In this document: piece after piece, positions 10,234 to 18,412 of the stretch
How the letters are laid out: each line of letters begins with the position of its first letter
How positions within the stretch are numbered: the stretch's first letter is position 1
Source: Pseudomonas sp. CBZ-4
GTDB taxonomy: Bacteria; Pseudomonadota; Gammaproteobacteria; Pseudomonadales; Pseudomonadaceae
Direction: 5' to 3'
Assembly: GCF_000346755.1 (NCBI RefSeq)
Contig: NZ_ANNV01000112.1
Location: forward strand, 1-39,809
DNA length: 39,809 bases
Translations under genes and position numbers: made by a program
Notes under the pieces: model-generated
Databases searched by the model: none
What the model saw: the letters and a program-made list of their open reading frames with translations, nothing else
What the model was told of the DNA's origin: nothing

Positions 10234-11001
10234 TTACTGCGCGGGAGTAGGCAGTGGCGGAATCGCTTCGGTCGGCGCCGGCAGGTCCGGGTTGCTTGTG
10301 GCCGGAGCAGGTGCAGGTTCTGCCTGAGGTGCAATCGGCGCGGCTTCAGCCGGTGGGGCCACCGGTTCTGCAGCAGCGGGCGCCTCGACCTTCTCGGCAA
10401 CCGGCGCAGCCTTCGGCTCGGGCACACCCAAATCCGCTTTCGGCTGCTCGGGAATATGCTCGGCCTTCTTCACTTCTTGCGGCAGGAACACGTCCACCAG
10501 CGCAAAGTAACGCTCGTAGAACTTCGGCGCCGAGACGGTTTCGCTGGCGACTTTCACCATCGAATCATCGGTAGAACCAATCGGCATCGACACCGAACCC
10601 AGCACGCCCACCCCCAGGCTTGCCGAGTTGTTGACCTTCTTCAGGGCGTAGCGGTCCTGCAGGGCGTTGGCAAACATCGTCGAGTGGTTGGTGCCCTTGC
10701 CATCATCGGCACACACCACGTTGAAGCTGATCTGCAGATGGCTCTCGCCGGTCTGCTGGAAACTCTTGTTACCGACTACCAGCTTCGGATCGCTGCTGGT
10801 AATGATGTAGCCCTGACTCAGCAATGCACGGCGCGCGGCTTCGCATGCGGCCACATCCGTCACTGGGTAATCACGGGAAAACGTACCGGAGTCGTCGAAA
10901 TTCTCATGTTCATAAATAGCGGTCTTGGGTGACGAGCAGCCCGCGGCGCCCGCCAGCACCAGCGCCAGGCCAAGGCTGCGCAAGTGAAATGATGTCAACA
11001 T
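10234..11001 (-). CDS. DUF2242-type lipoprotein
   Basis: A 255-residue predicted outer- or inner-membrane lipoprotein. Residues 1-21 form a signal peptide with the lipobox LAGAAGC, C22 being the lipidated cysteine. Residues about 30-170 form the conserved domain, which I recognise as DUF2242. From about residue 180 the protein is a low-complexity tail rich in Pro, Ala and Glu, which could span the cell wall. The function is unknown. The gene is monocistronic between the REPIN and the convergently placed end of the LysR gene. Confidence 0.82.
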   Translation of the reverse strand: MLTSFHLRSLGLALVLAGAAGCSSPKTAIYEHENFDDSGTFSRDYPVTDVAACEAARRALLSQGYIITSSDPKLVVGNKSFQQTGESHLQISFNVVCADDGKGTNHSTMFANALQDRYALKKVNNSASLGVGVLGSVSMPIGSTDDSMVKVASETVSAPKFYERYFALVDVFLPQEVKKAEHIPEQPKADLGVPEPKAAPVAEKVEAPAAAEPVAPPAEAAPIAPQAEPAPAPATSNPDLPAPTEAIPPLPTPAQ

Positions 11002-11090
11002 TGAAAATCCTGAGAGAAACGGTCCGGGCGGTATTGTGCAACAGAACGAGGCCTTGGCGCGCGCATTCCTGTCGGTAAAACGTCACAGGC

Positions 11091-11990
11091 CTACACACCG
11101 GGGCCTGCAGGAAAAAGCCCTGCACACATATGATCAATAAACACGCGCAATTTGGCTGAGGCATGGCGACTGGAGGGCCACAGCATCCAGAAACTGCCAC
11201 GGTGTTCCAGGCAGTCGTCCAGCACCCGTTGCAAGCGCCCCTCCCCCACGGCCTGGTTGACCATGTAATCCGGCAGGCAGGCGATGCCCAAGCCTTCGAG
11301 CACCACGTGGTTGAGGGATTCGATGGTGGTGCTGACCAAGGGTGTACGCAAGGTGGGTTCTGTCTCGCCGGGTGCGAGGCGCAGCGGCCAGGCCTCCAGC
11401 TTGCCGGTGGCGCAGAATTTGTGCCGCAGGCAGGCGTGGCCACTCAAGTCCTGGGGCCGTTGCGGGGTGCCATGTTGCTGGAAATACCCCGGCGTGCCGA
11501 CCAGCACCAACTGGTAATGCCCCAGATGTCGCGCCATCAAGCGCGAATCTTCCGGCTTGCCGGTGCGAATCACCGCGTCGAAACCTTCCTCGATCACGTC
11601 CACCATGCGGTCGGAAAAATCCACGTCCAACTCGATCTCCGGGTAGGCACGCATAAAGTCGCTGAGCACCGGCATCAACAGGCCGCGCACTTGCGGCACG
11701 CTGATGCGCAGTTTGCCCCGAGGCGTGGCGCTGGCCTCGGTGAGTTCGCGCTCGGCGGCCTCGACTTCGGCCAGGATGCGCCGCGAGCGCTCGAGGAACA
11801 GCGCGCCCTCGGCGGTCAAGGTGATGCTGCGCGTGCTGCGGTGGAACAGGCGCACGCCGAGACGTTCTTCCATGCGGGCAATGCTTTTGCCTACCGCCGA
11901 GGAAGAAATGCCCAGCACGCGCCCCGCAGCGGTAAAGCTGCGAGCCTCCGCCACCTGCACGAAGACCGAAAGACTGCCCAGACTGTCCAT
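11091..11990 (-). CDS. LysR family transcriptional regulator
   Basis: A 299-residue LysR regulator of the large YafC/CrgA-like group. The N-terminal HTH (starting MDSLGSLSVFVQVAEARSFT) carries ISSSAVGKSIARMEERLGVR, followed by a substrate-binding domain. The frame extends 22 codons further upstream, but the ATG at 11990 has AAGGGAG just before it and starts the family homology. It is divergent from the MFS transporter gene (115 bp between starts), so it most likely regulates that gene. The ligand is unknown. Confidence 0.92.
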   Translation of the reverse strand: MDSLGSLSVFVQVAEARSFTAAGRVLGISSSAVGKSIARMEERLGVRLFHRSTRSITLTAEGALFLERSRRILAEVEAAERELTEASATPRGKLRISVPQVRGLLMPVLSDFMRAYPEIELDVDFSDRMVDVIEEGFDAVIRTGKPEDSRLMARHLGHYQLVLVGTPGYFQQHGTPQRPQDLSGHACLRHKFCATGKLEAWPLRLAPGETEPTLRTPLVSTTIESLNHVVLEGLGIACLPDYMVNQAVGEGRLQRVLDDCLEHRGSFWMLWPSSRHASAKLRVFIDHMCAGLFPAGPGV

Positions 11991-12105
11991 GATGCTCCCT
12001 TCATTACGGACGCCGCTGTCCGATAAGTTCGGAACCTTAGCCTGTTTTTCCGCCACCCACAGCCCCCTACTCTGGTTCCTTGGCCTTTTTCAGGGATACA
12101 GCGTC

Positions 12106-13263
12106 ATGACAGCACTTACCGAATCCGCAACGACAACCCAGGGCGATACGCTACCGCTGGGTGGTTTATTGGCACTGGCGTTCGCCGGGTTTATCACCAT
12201 CCTTACCGAAGCCATGCCCGCCGGCCTTTTGCCACAAATGGGCGAGGGCCTGGGGGTGTCACATGCCCTCGTCGGCCAATTGGTCACGCTTTACGCCCTG
12301 GGCTCGCTGCTCGCCGCTATCCCGCTGACGTTGTGGACCCGTGGCTGGCGCCGACGCCCGTTACTGCTGGTGGCCATCGGCGGCTTTGCCTTGGTCAACA
12401 GCGTCACTGCGTTCTCCAGCCATTACGGGCTGACCCTGGTGGCGCGCTTCTTCGCCGGAGTCTTCGCCGGCCTGCTCTGGGCGCTGCTGGCGGGTTATGC
12501 GAGCCGGATGGTCGCGCCACACCTGCAAGGCCGCGCAATTGCCGTGGCGATGCTGGGGGCGCCGCTGGCGTTGTCCCTCGGCGTCCCGGCAGGCACCTTG
12601 CTCGGGACCGTCGTAGGCTGGCGCCTGAGCTTTGCGATCATGACCGGGCTGACGCTGGTACTGCTGATATGGGCGCGCTGGCAATTGCCGGATTTTGCCG
12701 GGCAAGCTACAGGCAAGCGCCTCGGGCTGCGCCAGGTATTGACCTTGCCCGGGATTCGTCCGGTGCTGTGGGTGACGTTTACCTACGTGCTGGCCCACAA
12801 CATTCTCTACACCTACATCGCTCCACTGTTGGTTCCCGCCGGACTTGCGGGGGAGATTGACCGCGTGCTGCTGGTCTTTGGTCTCGCCGCGCTGTTGAGC
12901 ATCTGGCTGACGGGCGTGTTGATCGATCGCTGGTTGCAAAAGCTGGTGCTGATCAGTTGCGTGCTGTTTGGGTTGATCGCCCTGGCGTTGGCGTTCTGGC
13001 TCACTTCGCCGAGCGTGATCTACCTCGCCGTGGCCTTGTGGGGCCTGGCCTTCGGTGGCCTGCCGGCCCTGTTGCAAACGGCCCTGGCCAAGGCCGCTGG
13101 CGACTCGGCGGATGCCGCGCAGTCGATGCTGGTCACCGTGTGGAACCTGGGCATCGCAGGCGGTGGGTTAGTCGGTGGCGTGCTGCTGCAGGGCTGGGGA
13201 GTGATCGCATTTCCGTGGGCGGTGGTGGCGTTGATGGTCCTGGCCCTTTTCAAACGCCCATGA
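12106..13263 (+). CDS. MFS transporter, drug:H+ antiporter-like
   Basis: A 385-residue inner-membrane protein with 12 predicted hydrophobic segments. The R-x-x-R-R block in LWTRGWRRRPLL (about 68-79) corresponds to the loop 2-3 MFS motif, and GAPLALSLGVPAGTLLGTVV (about 164) is the motif C-like segment of antiporters. It resembles sugar or arabinose efflux and chloramphenicol-resistance type carriers (AraJ/Cml). The longer open frame to 11704 is antisense to the LysR gene; the ATG at 12106 follows CAGGGA. Divergence from the LysR gene suggests induction by a transported compound. It ends at a bidirectional terminator shared with ppiD. Confidence 0.9.
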   Translation: MTALTESATTTQGDTLPLGGLLALAFAGFITILTEAMPAGLLPQMGEGLGVSHALVGQLVTLYALGSLLAAIPLTLWTRGWRRRPLLLVAIGGFALVNSVTAFSSHYGLTLVARFFAGVFAGLLWALLAGYASRMVAPHLQGRAIAVAMLGAPLALSLGVPAGTLLGTVVGWRLSFAIMTGLTLVLLIWARWQLPDFAGQATGKRLGLRQVLTLPGIRPVLWVTFTYVLAHNILYTYIAPLLVPAGLAGEIDRVLLVFGLAALLSIWLTGVLIDRWLQKLVLISCVLFGLIALALAFWLTSPSVIYLAVALWGLAFGGLPALLQTALAKAAGDSADAAQSMLVTVWNLGIAGGGLVGGVLLQGWGVIAFPWAVVALMVLALFKRP

Positions 13264-13298
13264 AAAAGCCCCCGGTCTTTTCAGGCCGAGGGCTTTTT
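13263..13298. terminator. Bidirectional terminator between the MFS gene and ppiD
   Basis: AAAAAGCCCCCGG (13263-13275) pairs with CCGAGGGCTTTTT (13286-13298) with one mismatch. A T-run follows on the plus strand and the mirrored A-run serves the minus strand. It lies between two convergent stops. Confidence 0.9.
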
Positions 13299-13311
13299 GT
13301 TCAAGCTGGCA

Positions 13312-15186
13312 TCAGAACTTCTTGATGTCAGCCTGGCTTTCCAACTGCTTGCGGTACGCAGCAAAGTCTTGCTGGCCAACACGGGAAGCGAGGAAGCGGC
13401 GGATTTGCGCCTTTTCTTCGTCCGTCGGGGCAGCGGCTTCGTTGACGCCGTTCAAGCGCACGATCACCAGGCTACCGTCAGCCAGGGTCACGGTGGTGAA
13501 GGTCGGCTTGTCCTTGGCCGCAGGCTTGGGCATGCGGAACAGGGCTTGCAGCACGGCAGGGTCGACACCTTCCTGATTGCGGGTAGCCGCTTCAGTCACT
13601 TTCCACGCCTGGCCATCGACCGGTTGGTTCAGTGGAGTCTTGCCATCACGCAGGCTGGCGATCAGCTCGTCAGCGTGAGCCTTGGCTGCTGCGCTTGCAC
13701 GGTCCTTGCTCATCTGCGCACGAATCGCTGCTGCTACGCTTTCCAGCGGCAGTTGCGTTGGCTTCAGATGCTCTTTGGCACGCAGGACGATGATGGTTTC
13801 CGGGTCCAGTTCGATGGCGGTGCTGTTGGCACCCTCATCCAACACTTCCGGGCTGAACGCGGCGGTGAGCACGGCACGGTTGGCCGCAACACCTTCGCCA
13901 CCTTCGCGGCCAAATGGCGCGGAGGTGTGCACGGTCAGTTTCAGGTCGGATGCCGGCTGAGCCAGGTCGGAGGCCTCGAATGCCGCATCTTCCAATTGCT
14001 TGGTCGCTTCGACAAAGCGCTGCTCAACCTGTTGAGTCTTGAGCTCGCGGGTCAGCTTGTCTTTCAGGCTGGCAAACGATGGCACTTGAGGTGCTTCAAC
14101 GCCCAACAGCTTGATCAAGTGCCAACCGAAGGACGAGCGAACCGGGGCCGAGACCTGGTCCTGGTTCAACGCGTACAGGGCAGTTTCGAAGTCCGGGTCG
14201 TAGACGCCAGGGCCGGCAAAGCCGAGGTCGCCGCCGTTGTTGGCAGAACCTGGATCCTGGGAGAACTCCTTGGCCAGGGCTTCGAATTTCGCACCCTTGG
14301 CCAGGCGCGCCTGGATCTCTTCGATCTTGGCCTTGGCTTGCGCCTCGGTCACCTTGTCGTTGACTTCAATCAGGATGTGCGCGGCACGACGCTGTTCAGC
14401 GAGGTTGGCGGTTTCTTTCTGATAGGCAGCCTGCAGCTCTTCGTCCTTGACGGTGACCTGGTCGAAGAAGGACGACTTCTTCAATTCCAGGTAGTCGATG
14501 ACCACCTGGTCCGGGGTCATGAACTCTTTGGCGTGCTCGTCATAGTAAGCCTTGACCTCGTCGTCGGTGAGCTTCACCGCAGCCGGGTTGGCCTTGATAT
14601 TGACGGTGGCGAAATCGCGGGTCTGTTTTTCCAGACGGGCGAATGCCAGCACTTCGGCATCCGTGACAAAACCGCTGCCAGCGATACCAGCGCGCACCTG
14701 GCCGATGAGCATTTCCTGAGTCAGCATCTGACGGAATTGCATACGGCTGTAGCCCAGCTGACGGATCACCTGATCAAAGCGCTCAGGACTGAACTTGCCG
14801 TCCACCTGGAACTCAGGCGTCAGCAGGATCGTCTGGTCCAATGCCGCTTCGGAGAAGCCGAACTTGGAATCCGCAGCGCCTTGCAGCAACAGCTTACGAT
14901 CGATCAAACCCTTGAGGGCCGCTTCGCGCAGCAGTTTTTCGTCCAGCAGCGAAGCATCGAAATCCTTGCCCAGCTGTTGCATCAGCTGACGGCGTTGCAT
15001 ATCGACGGCCTGGCTCAATTCGGTTTGAGTAATCTCTTCACCGTTGACCTTGGCCACGTCCTGCTTGTTGTTACCGGAAGCCTGGAAAATGGCTTCGATA
15101 CCGGTGAACGCCATCAACGCGACGATGATCCCGATAATGGTCTTGGCAATCCAGCCTTGTGAATTGTCCCTGATATTTTGCAGCAT
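13312..15186 (-). CDS. ppiD: Periplasmic folding chaperone, SurA-N/PPIC type
   Basis: PpiD is an inner-membrane-anchored periplasmic chaperone that sits near the Sec translocon and helps newly exported proteins fold. The 624-residue product has a single N-terminal membrane anchor (about 13-34) after a short cytoplasmic tail, a SurA-like N-terminal domain (about 37-190), and one parvulin PPIC domain (about 265-360; RRAAHILIEV, NNGGDLGF, SSFGWHLIKL). The C-terminal part is a long helical domain. It follows hupB in the usual Pseudomonas order but is separated by the structured RNA candidate and a hairpin, so it probably has its own promoter. Confidence 0.95.
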   Translation of the reverse strand: MLQNIRDNSQGWIAKTIIGIIVALMAFTGIEAIFQASGNNKQDVAKVNGEEITQTELSQAVDMQRRQLMQQLGKDFDASLLDEKLLREAALKGLIDRKLLLQGAADSKFGFSEAALDQTILLTPEFQVDGKFSPERFDQVIRQLGYSRMQFRQMLTQEMLIGQVRAGIAGSGFVTDAEVLAFARLEKQTRDFATVNIKANPAAVKLTDDEVKAYYDEHAKEFMTPDQVVIDYLELKKSSFFDQVTVKDEELQAAYQKETANLAEQRRAAHILIEVNDKVTEAQAKAKIEEIQARLAKGAKFEALAKEFSQDPGSANNGGDLGFAGPGVYDPDFETALYALNQDQVSAPVRSSFGWHLIKLLGVEAPQVPSFASLKDKLTRELKTQQVEQRFVEATKQLEDAAFEASDLAQPASDLKLTVHTSAPFGREGGEGVAANRAVLTAAFSPEVLDEGANSTAIELDPETIIVLRAKEHLKPTQLPLESVAAAIRAQMSKDRASAAAKAHADELIASLRDGKTPLNQPVDGQAWKVTEAATRNQEGVDPAVLQALFRMPKPAAKDKPTFTTVTLADGSLVIVRLNGVNEAAAPTDEEKAQIRRFLASRVGQQDFAAYRKQLESQADIKKF

Positions 15187-15256
15187 GCGTCCCCCAGAAA
15201 CGGTTGAACTTCAAAAATTGGCAACCGTGGAGCGTGGGTAGAGTACGGATATAAGA

Positions 15257-15280
15257 AAGGCGCATCCAAGGATGCGCCTT
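15257..15280 (-). terminator. Terminator-like hairpin upstream of ppiD
   Basis: AAGGCGCATC and GATGCGCCTT form a perfect 10-bp stem with a 4-base loop. On the minus strand the stem is followed by TCTTATAT, a weak U-tract. It would end transcripts arriving from hupB and the RNA candidate. Confidence 0.7.
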
Positions 15281-15288
15281 CTCGCAAC

Positions 15289-15363
15289 TGGCGGAGCGGA
15301 CGGGGGCTTTCGTTCTCCCCCCGGCTTGGCGACCCGATGGATACGTGGGTCTGCTGCCGCTCC
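15289..15363 (-). ncRNA. tRNA-shaped structured RNA candidate downstream of hupB
   Basis: Read on the minus strand, this 75-base segment begins GGAGCGG and ends CCGCTCC-G-CCA, a perfect 7-bp acceptor-like stem with discriminator and CCA; these ends match Pseudomonas-type tRNA-Asp. Inside are two hairpins: GACCC/GGGTC with an 11-base loop (15331-15351), and a run of five G paired with five C (about 15302-15322). The normal D arm, anticodon arm and TTCGA loop are missing, so it is not a working tRNA as far as I can see. It is followed by a terminator-like hairpin and preceded by an 8-bp hairpin (15371-15390). It could be a decayed tRNA-Asp, a tRNA mimic or a processed 3' RNA of hupB. Confidence 0.5.
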
Positions 15364-15370
15364 GCTGCCA

Positions 15371-15390
15371 GGTCGAACCTGCGTTCGACC
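15371..15390. other. Perfect 8-bp hairpin after hupB
   Basis: GGTCGAAC-CTGC-GTTCGACC forms a compact stem between the hupB stop codon and the tRNA-shaped element. There is no U-tract, so it is more likely a stability or processing element than a terminator. Confidence 0.55.
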
Positions 15391-15416
15391 CGGGTAGGTA
15401 AAGGCTGGATCGAAGC

Positions 15417-15689
15417 TTAGTTAACAGCTTCTTTCAGTGCTTTACCGGCTTTGAAACCTGGTTTCTTGGCAGCAGCGATTTGCAGTGCTTTGCCAGTCTG
15501 TGGGTTACGGCCAGTGCGAGCTGGGCGGTCAGTCACAGAGAAAGTACCGAAGCCTACCAGTACTACGGAGTCGCCGGCCTTCAGAGCGCCAGTGACGGAT
15601 TCGATTACTGCATCCAGCGCACGGCCAGCAGCAGCTTTCGGGATATCAGCGGATGCAGCGATAGCATCAATCAGTTCCGACTTGTTCAC
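15417..15689 (-). CDS. hupB: DNA-binding protein HU-beta
   Basis: HU is a small histone-like protein that bends and compacts DNA and acts as a dimer in the nucleoid. The 90-residue product starts (M)[19 protein letters not shown] and contains the signature [20 protein letters not shown] (about residues 44-63), the beta-arm that reaches into the minor groove. The frame is open a further 28 codons upstream, but the family N-terminus fixes the start at GTG (15687-15689), preceded by AAGGGGA. A near-consensus promoter lies about 100 bp upstream. It follows lon as in other Pseudomonas. Confidence 0.97.
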   Translation of the reverse strand: MNKSELIDAIAASADIPKAAAGRALDAVIESVTGALKAGDSVVLVGFGTFSVTDRPARTGRNPQTGKALQIAAAKKPGFKAGKALKEAVN

Positions 15690-15787
15690 TCTAAGTCCCC
15701 TTATATATCTATTGAGTATGATTCTAAGTTTTTTGGTGAAAGCAAAAACCAGTGCTGAATGGCCTACAGACACTTATAAGAGCCGCT

Positions 15788-15816
15788 TTATAACAAGGGC
15801 TCTAAAAAGCTGTCAA
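15788..15816 (-). promoter_or_regulatory. Sigma-70 promoter of hupB
   Basis: On the minus strand TTGACA (15811-15816) and TTATAA (15788-15793) are separated by exactly 17 bp. A 6-bp inverted repeat AGAGCC/GGCTCT (15779-15784 and 15798-15803) brackets the -10 box, a possible operator. The promoter lies just beyond the lon stop, giving a leader of about 90 bases for hupB. Confidence 0.8.
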
Positions 15817-15839
15817 GGAAGCCCCCAGGCTTATTCGCA

Positions 15840-18236
15840 TTAATGCGTGCTAATTCTTTCCTTGGAATCAGACTCGCGTTTTTCGTCCTTTGCGACTATC
15901 TCGGGAGCCACATCCGGCAAGGGCTCCGGCGCGTATTGCAGCGCAATTTGCAGGACCTCGTCAATCCATTTAACCGGTTTAATCTGCAGATCCTGCTTGA
16001 TGTTGTCAGGAATTTCCTTCAAGTCGCGAACATTCTCTTCAGGAATGATCACGGTCTTGATACCGCCACGGTGAGCCGCGAGCAATTTCTCTTTCAGGCC
16101 ACCGATCGCCAATACCTGGCCGCGCAGGGTAATTTCGCCGGTCATGGCGACATCCGCACGCACAGGAATACCCGTCAATGCCGACACCAGGGCCGTGCAC
16201 ATGCCTACACCGGCGCTAGGGCCATCCTTCGGGGTCGCCCCTTCCGGCATGTGGATGTGGGTGTCGTGCTTCTCGTGGAAGTCCAGGGGAATCCCCAGGC
16301 TCTTGGCGCGGCTGCGCACCACGGTCTGCGCGGCGGTGATGGATTCGACCATCACATCACCCAAAGAACCGGTCTTGATCAATTGGCCCTTGCCCGGGAT
16401 CACCGCAGCTTCGATGGTCAGCAACTCGCCGCCCACCTGGGTCCACGCCAGGCCAGTGACCTGACCGACTTGATCCTGCTGCTCGGCCAGGCCGTAGCTG
16501 AATTTGCGCACGCCGAGGAAGTGCTCCAGGGAGTCGGCCGTGACCTTCACCGAGAAGCGTTTTTCCAGCGCATGTTCCTTGACCGCCTTGCGGCAGATCT
16601 TCGCGATCTGGCGCTCCAAGCCACGCACACCGGCTTCGCGGGTGTAGTAGCGGACGATGTCGCGGATCGTGCCGACTTCAAATTCGATCTCGCCCTTCTT
16701 CAGGCCATTGGCCGAAATCTGCTTGGGCGCGAGGTACTTGACGGCGATGTTGATCTTCTCGTCTTCGGTGTAACCCGGCAGACGAATCACTTCCATCCGG
16801 TCCAGCAAGGCTGGTGGGATGTTCATGGAGTTGGAGGTGCACAGGAACATTACGTCGGACAGGTCGTAGTCGACTTCCAGGTAATGGTCGTTGAAATTGT
16901 GGTTCTGCTCGGGGTCGAGCACTTCCAGCAAGGCCGACGCCGGGTCGCCACGCATGTCGCTGCCCATTTTGTCGATTTCATCGAGCAGGAACAGCGGGTT
17001 GCGCACACCCACCTTTGTCATCTTTTGAATCAATCTTCCTGGCATCGAACCGATGTAAGTACGGCGATGGCCACGGATTTCCGCTTCATCACGCACGCCG
17101 CCGAGGGCCATGCGCACGAATTTGCGGTTGGTCGCGTTGGCGATGGACTCGGCCAGGGAGGTTTTACCCACACCCGGCGGACCGACCAGGCACAACACCG
17201 GACCACGAATCTTCTTCACGCGCTTTTGCACGGCGAGGTATTCGAGGATGCGTTCTTTGACTTCTTCGAGGCCATAGTGGTCGGCGTCGAGAATATCTTC
17301 GGCACGGGCCAGGTCCAGGCGCACTTTGGTCTGCGCCTTCCACGGCACTTGCACCAGCCAGTCGATGTAGGAGCGCACCACGGTGGCTTCAGCCGACATC
17401 GGCGACATCTGCTTGAGCTTGTTCAGCTCGGCAGTGGCTTTGGTCAGGGCGTCCTTGGGCAGGCCTGCGGCGTCGATGCGCTTTTTCAGCTCTTCGATTT
17501 CGTTGTGGCCGTCCTCGCTGTCGCCGAGTTCTTTCTGAATGGCCTTCATCTGCTCATTCAGGTAGTACTCGCGCTGGCTGCGCTCCATTTGCTTCTTCAC
17601 ACGACCACGGATGCGCTTTTCAACCTGCAGCAGGTCGATTTCGGCATCCAGCAGCGCCAACACGTGTTCAACACGGGTGGACAGGTCGATGATTTCGAGA
17701 ATGTCCTGCTTCTGCTCGATTTTCAACGCCATGTGCGCGGCCATGGTATCGACCAGGCGACTTGGCTCATCAATGCTGTTGAGGGAGGACAGGACTTCAG
17801 CCGGGACTTTCTTGCCCAACTGCACATACTGCTCGAACTGCGAGAGCAGGCTGCGTACAAAGACTTCGGACTCGCGCTCTGGGGCTTCGACTTCCTCGAT
17901 CAGCGCCACTTCCGCACGCAGGTGACCGTCCACCTCCATGAAGCGCTCGACCGCGCCGCGCTGCTCGCCTTCCACCAGCACCTTGACGGTGCCATCAGGC
18001 AGCTTGAGCAATTGCAAGACAGTGGCAATGGTGCCGACACGATACAGGGCGTCTTCGCCTGGATCATCATCAGCAGGATTCTTCTGGGCCAACAGCAGGA
18101 TCTGCTTGTCGCCCGTCATCGCTGCCTCAAGGGCTTCGATAGACTTCTCGCGCCCCACGAACAGCGGGATAACCATGTGCGGATAGACGACGACATCACG
18201 CAACGGCAGGAGAGGCAATTCAATGGTGGTCTTCAT
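15840..18236 (-). CDS. lon: ATP-dependent protease Lon
   Basis: Lon is a cytoplasmic AAA+ serine protease that degrades misfolded and short-lived regulatory proteins. The 798-residue product has the N-terminal substrate domain (about 5-200), coiled-coil region, AAA+ module with Walker A GPPGVGKT (352-359) and Walker B PLFLLDEID (about 414-422), and the C-terminal protease domain with the Ser-Lys dyad S674 (GPSAGVGM) and K717 (both offset by -5 from E. coli S679/K722). The open frame has 25 extra codons upstream; the ATG at 18236 is chosen from homology and the GAGGCG before it. A heat-shock-type promoter is visible upstream. Confidence 0.98.
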   Translation of the reverse strand: MKTTIELPLLPLRDVVVYPHMVIPLFVGREKSIEALEAAMTGDKQILLLAQKNPADDDPGEDALYRVGTIATVLQLLKLPDGTVKVLVEGEQRGAVERFMEVDGHLRAEVALIEEVEAPERESEVFVRSLLSQFEQYVQLGKKVPAEVLSSLNSIDEPSRLVDTMAAHMALKIEQKQDILEIIDLSTRVEHVLALLDAEIDLLQVEKRIRGRVKKQMERSQREYYLNEQMKAIQKELGDSEDGHNEIEELKKRIDAAGLPKDALTKATAELNKLKQMSPMSAEATVVRSYIDWLVQVPWKAQTKVRLDLARAEDILDADHYGLEEVKERILEYLAVQKRVKKIRGPVLCLVGPPGVGKTSLAESIANATNRKFVRMALGGVRDEAEIRGHRRTYIGSMPGRLIQKMTKVGVRNPLFLLDEIDKMGSDMRGDPASALLEVLDPEQNHNFNDHYLEVDYDLSDVMFLCTSNSMNIPPALLDRMEVIRLPGYTEDEKINIAVKYLAPKQISANGLKKGEIEFEVGTIRDIVRYYTREAGVRGLERQIAKICRKAVKEHALEKRFSVKVTADSLEHFLGVRKFSYGLAEQQDQVGQVTGLAWTQVGGELLTIEAAVIPGKGQLIKTGSLGDVMVESITAAQTVVRSRAKSLGIPLDFHEKHDTHIHMPEGATPKDGPSAGVGMCTALVSALTGIPVRADVAMTGEITLRGQVLAIGGLKEKLLAAHRGGIKTVIIPEENVRDLKEIPDNIKQDLQIKPVKWIDEVLQIALQYAPEPLPDVAPEIVAKDEKRESDSKERISTH

Positions 18237-18277
18237 GATTTCGCCTCTATGACAGATGAAAAATAAGCTTGAAGCCA

Positions 18278-18306
18278 AGATGGGGGCTGCTTGCGAAAAA
18301 AACAAG
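18278..18306 (-). promoter_or_regulatory. Candidate sigma-32 (heat-shock) promoter of lon
   Basis: On the minus strand CTTGTTT is followed after 14 bp by CCCCATCT. The -10 box fits the sigma-32 consensus CCCCATNT fully and the -35 box keeps the CTTG core of CTTGAAA. It lies about 40-70 bp before the lon ATG. lon is a heat-shock gene in E. coli, which fits. Confidence 0.65.
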
Positions 18307-18366
18307 CTCAATGCCAGCAGTTAAACGCAGGAAAAATCCCACTGCTAAAACTCACCCAAAAAAACA

Positions 18367-18388
18367 AAGGGGCCCCTAGAGGCCCCTT
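18367..18388 (-). terminator. Terminator of clpX
   Basis: AAGGGGCC and GGCCCCTT form an 8-bp stem with a 6-base loop. On the minus strand it is followed by TGTTTTTTT, a strong U-tract. It separates clpX from lon, so lon depends on its own promoter. Confidence 0.88.
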
Positions 18389-18412
18389 GTTTGCAAAGCA
18401 ACTGCCAAACGC

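Noticed and set aside
13297..15162. 621-codon open frame opposite ppiD
   Set aside because: Same reason: antisense to a full-length, recognisable gene.
15289..15363. Annotation as a functional tRNA-Asp
   Set aside because: The acceptor stem and CCA fit, but there is no anticodon arm with GTC and no TTCGA loop, so it is listed as an RNA candidate only.
15843..18266. 807-codon open frame on the plus strand, opposite lon
   Set aside because: It mirrors the lon frame, has no domain and reads as the usual antisense shadow of strong codon bias.
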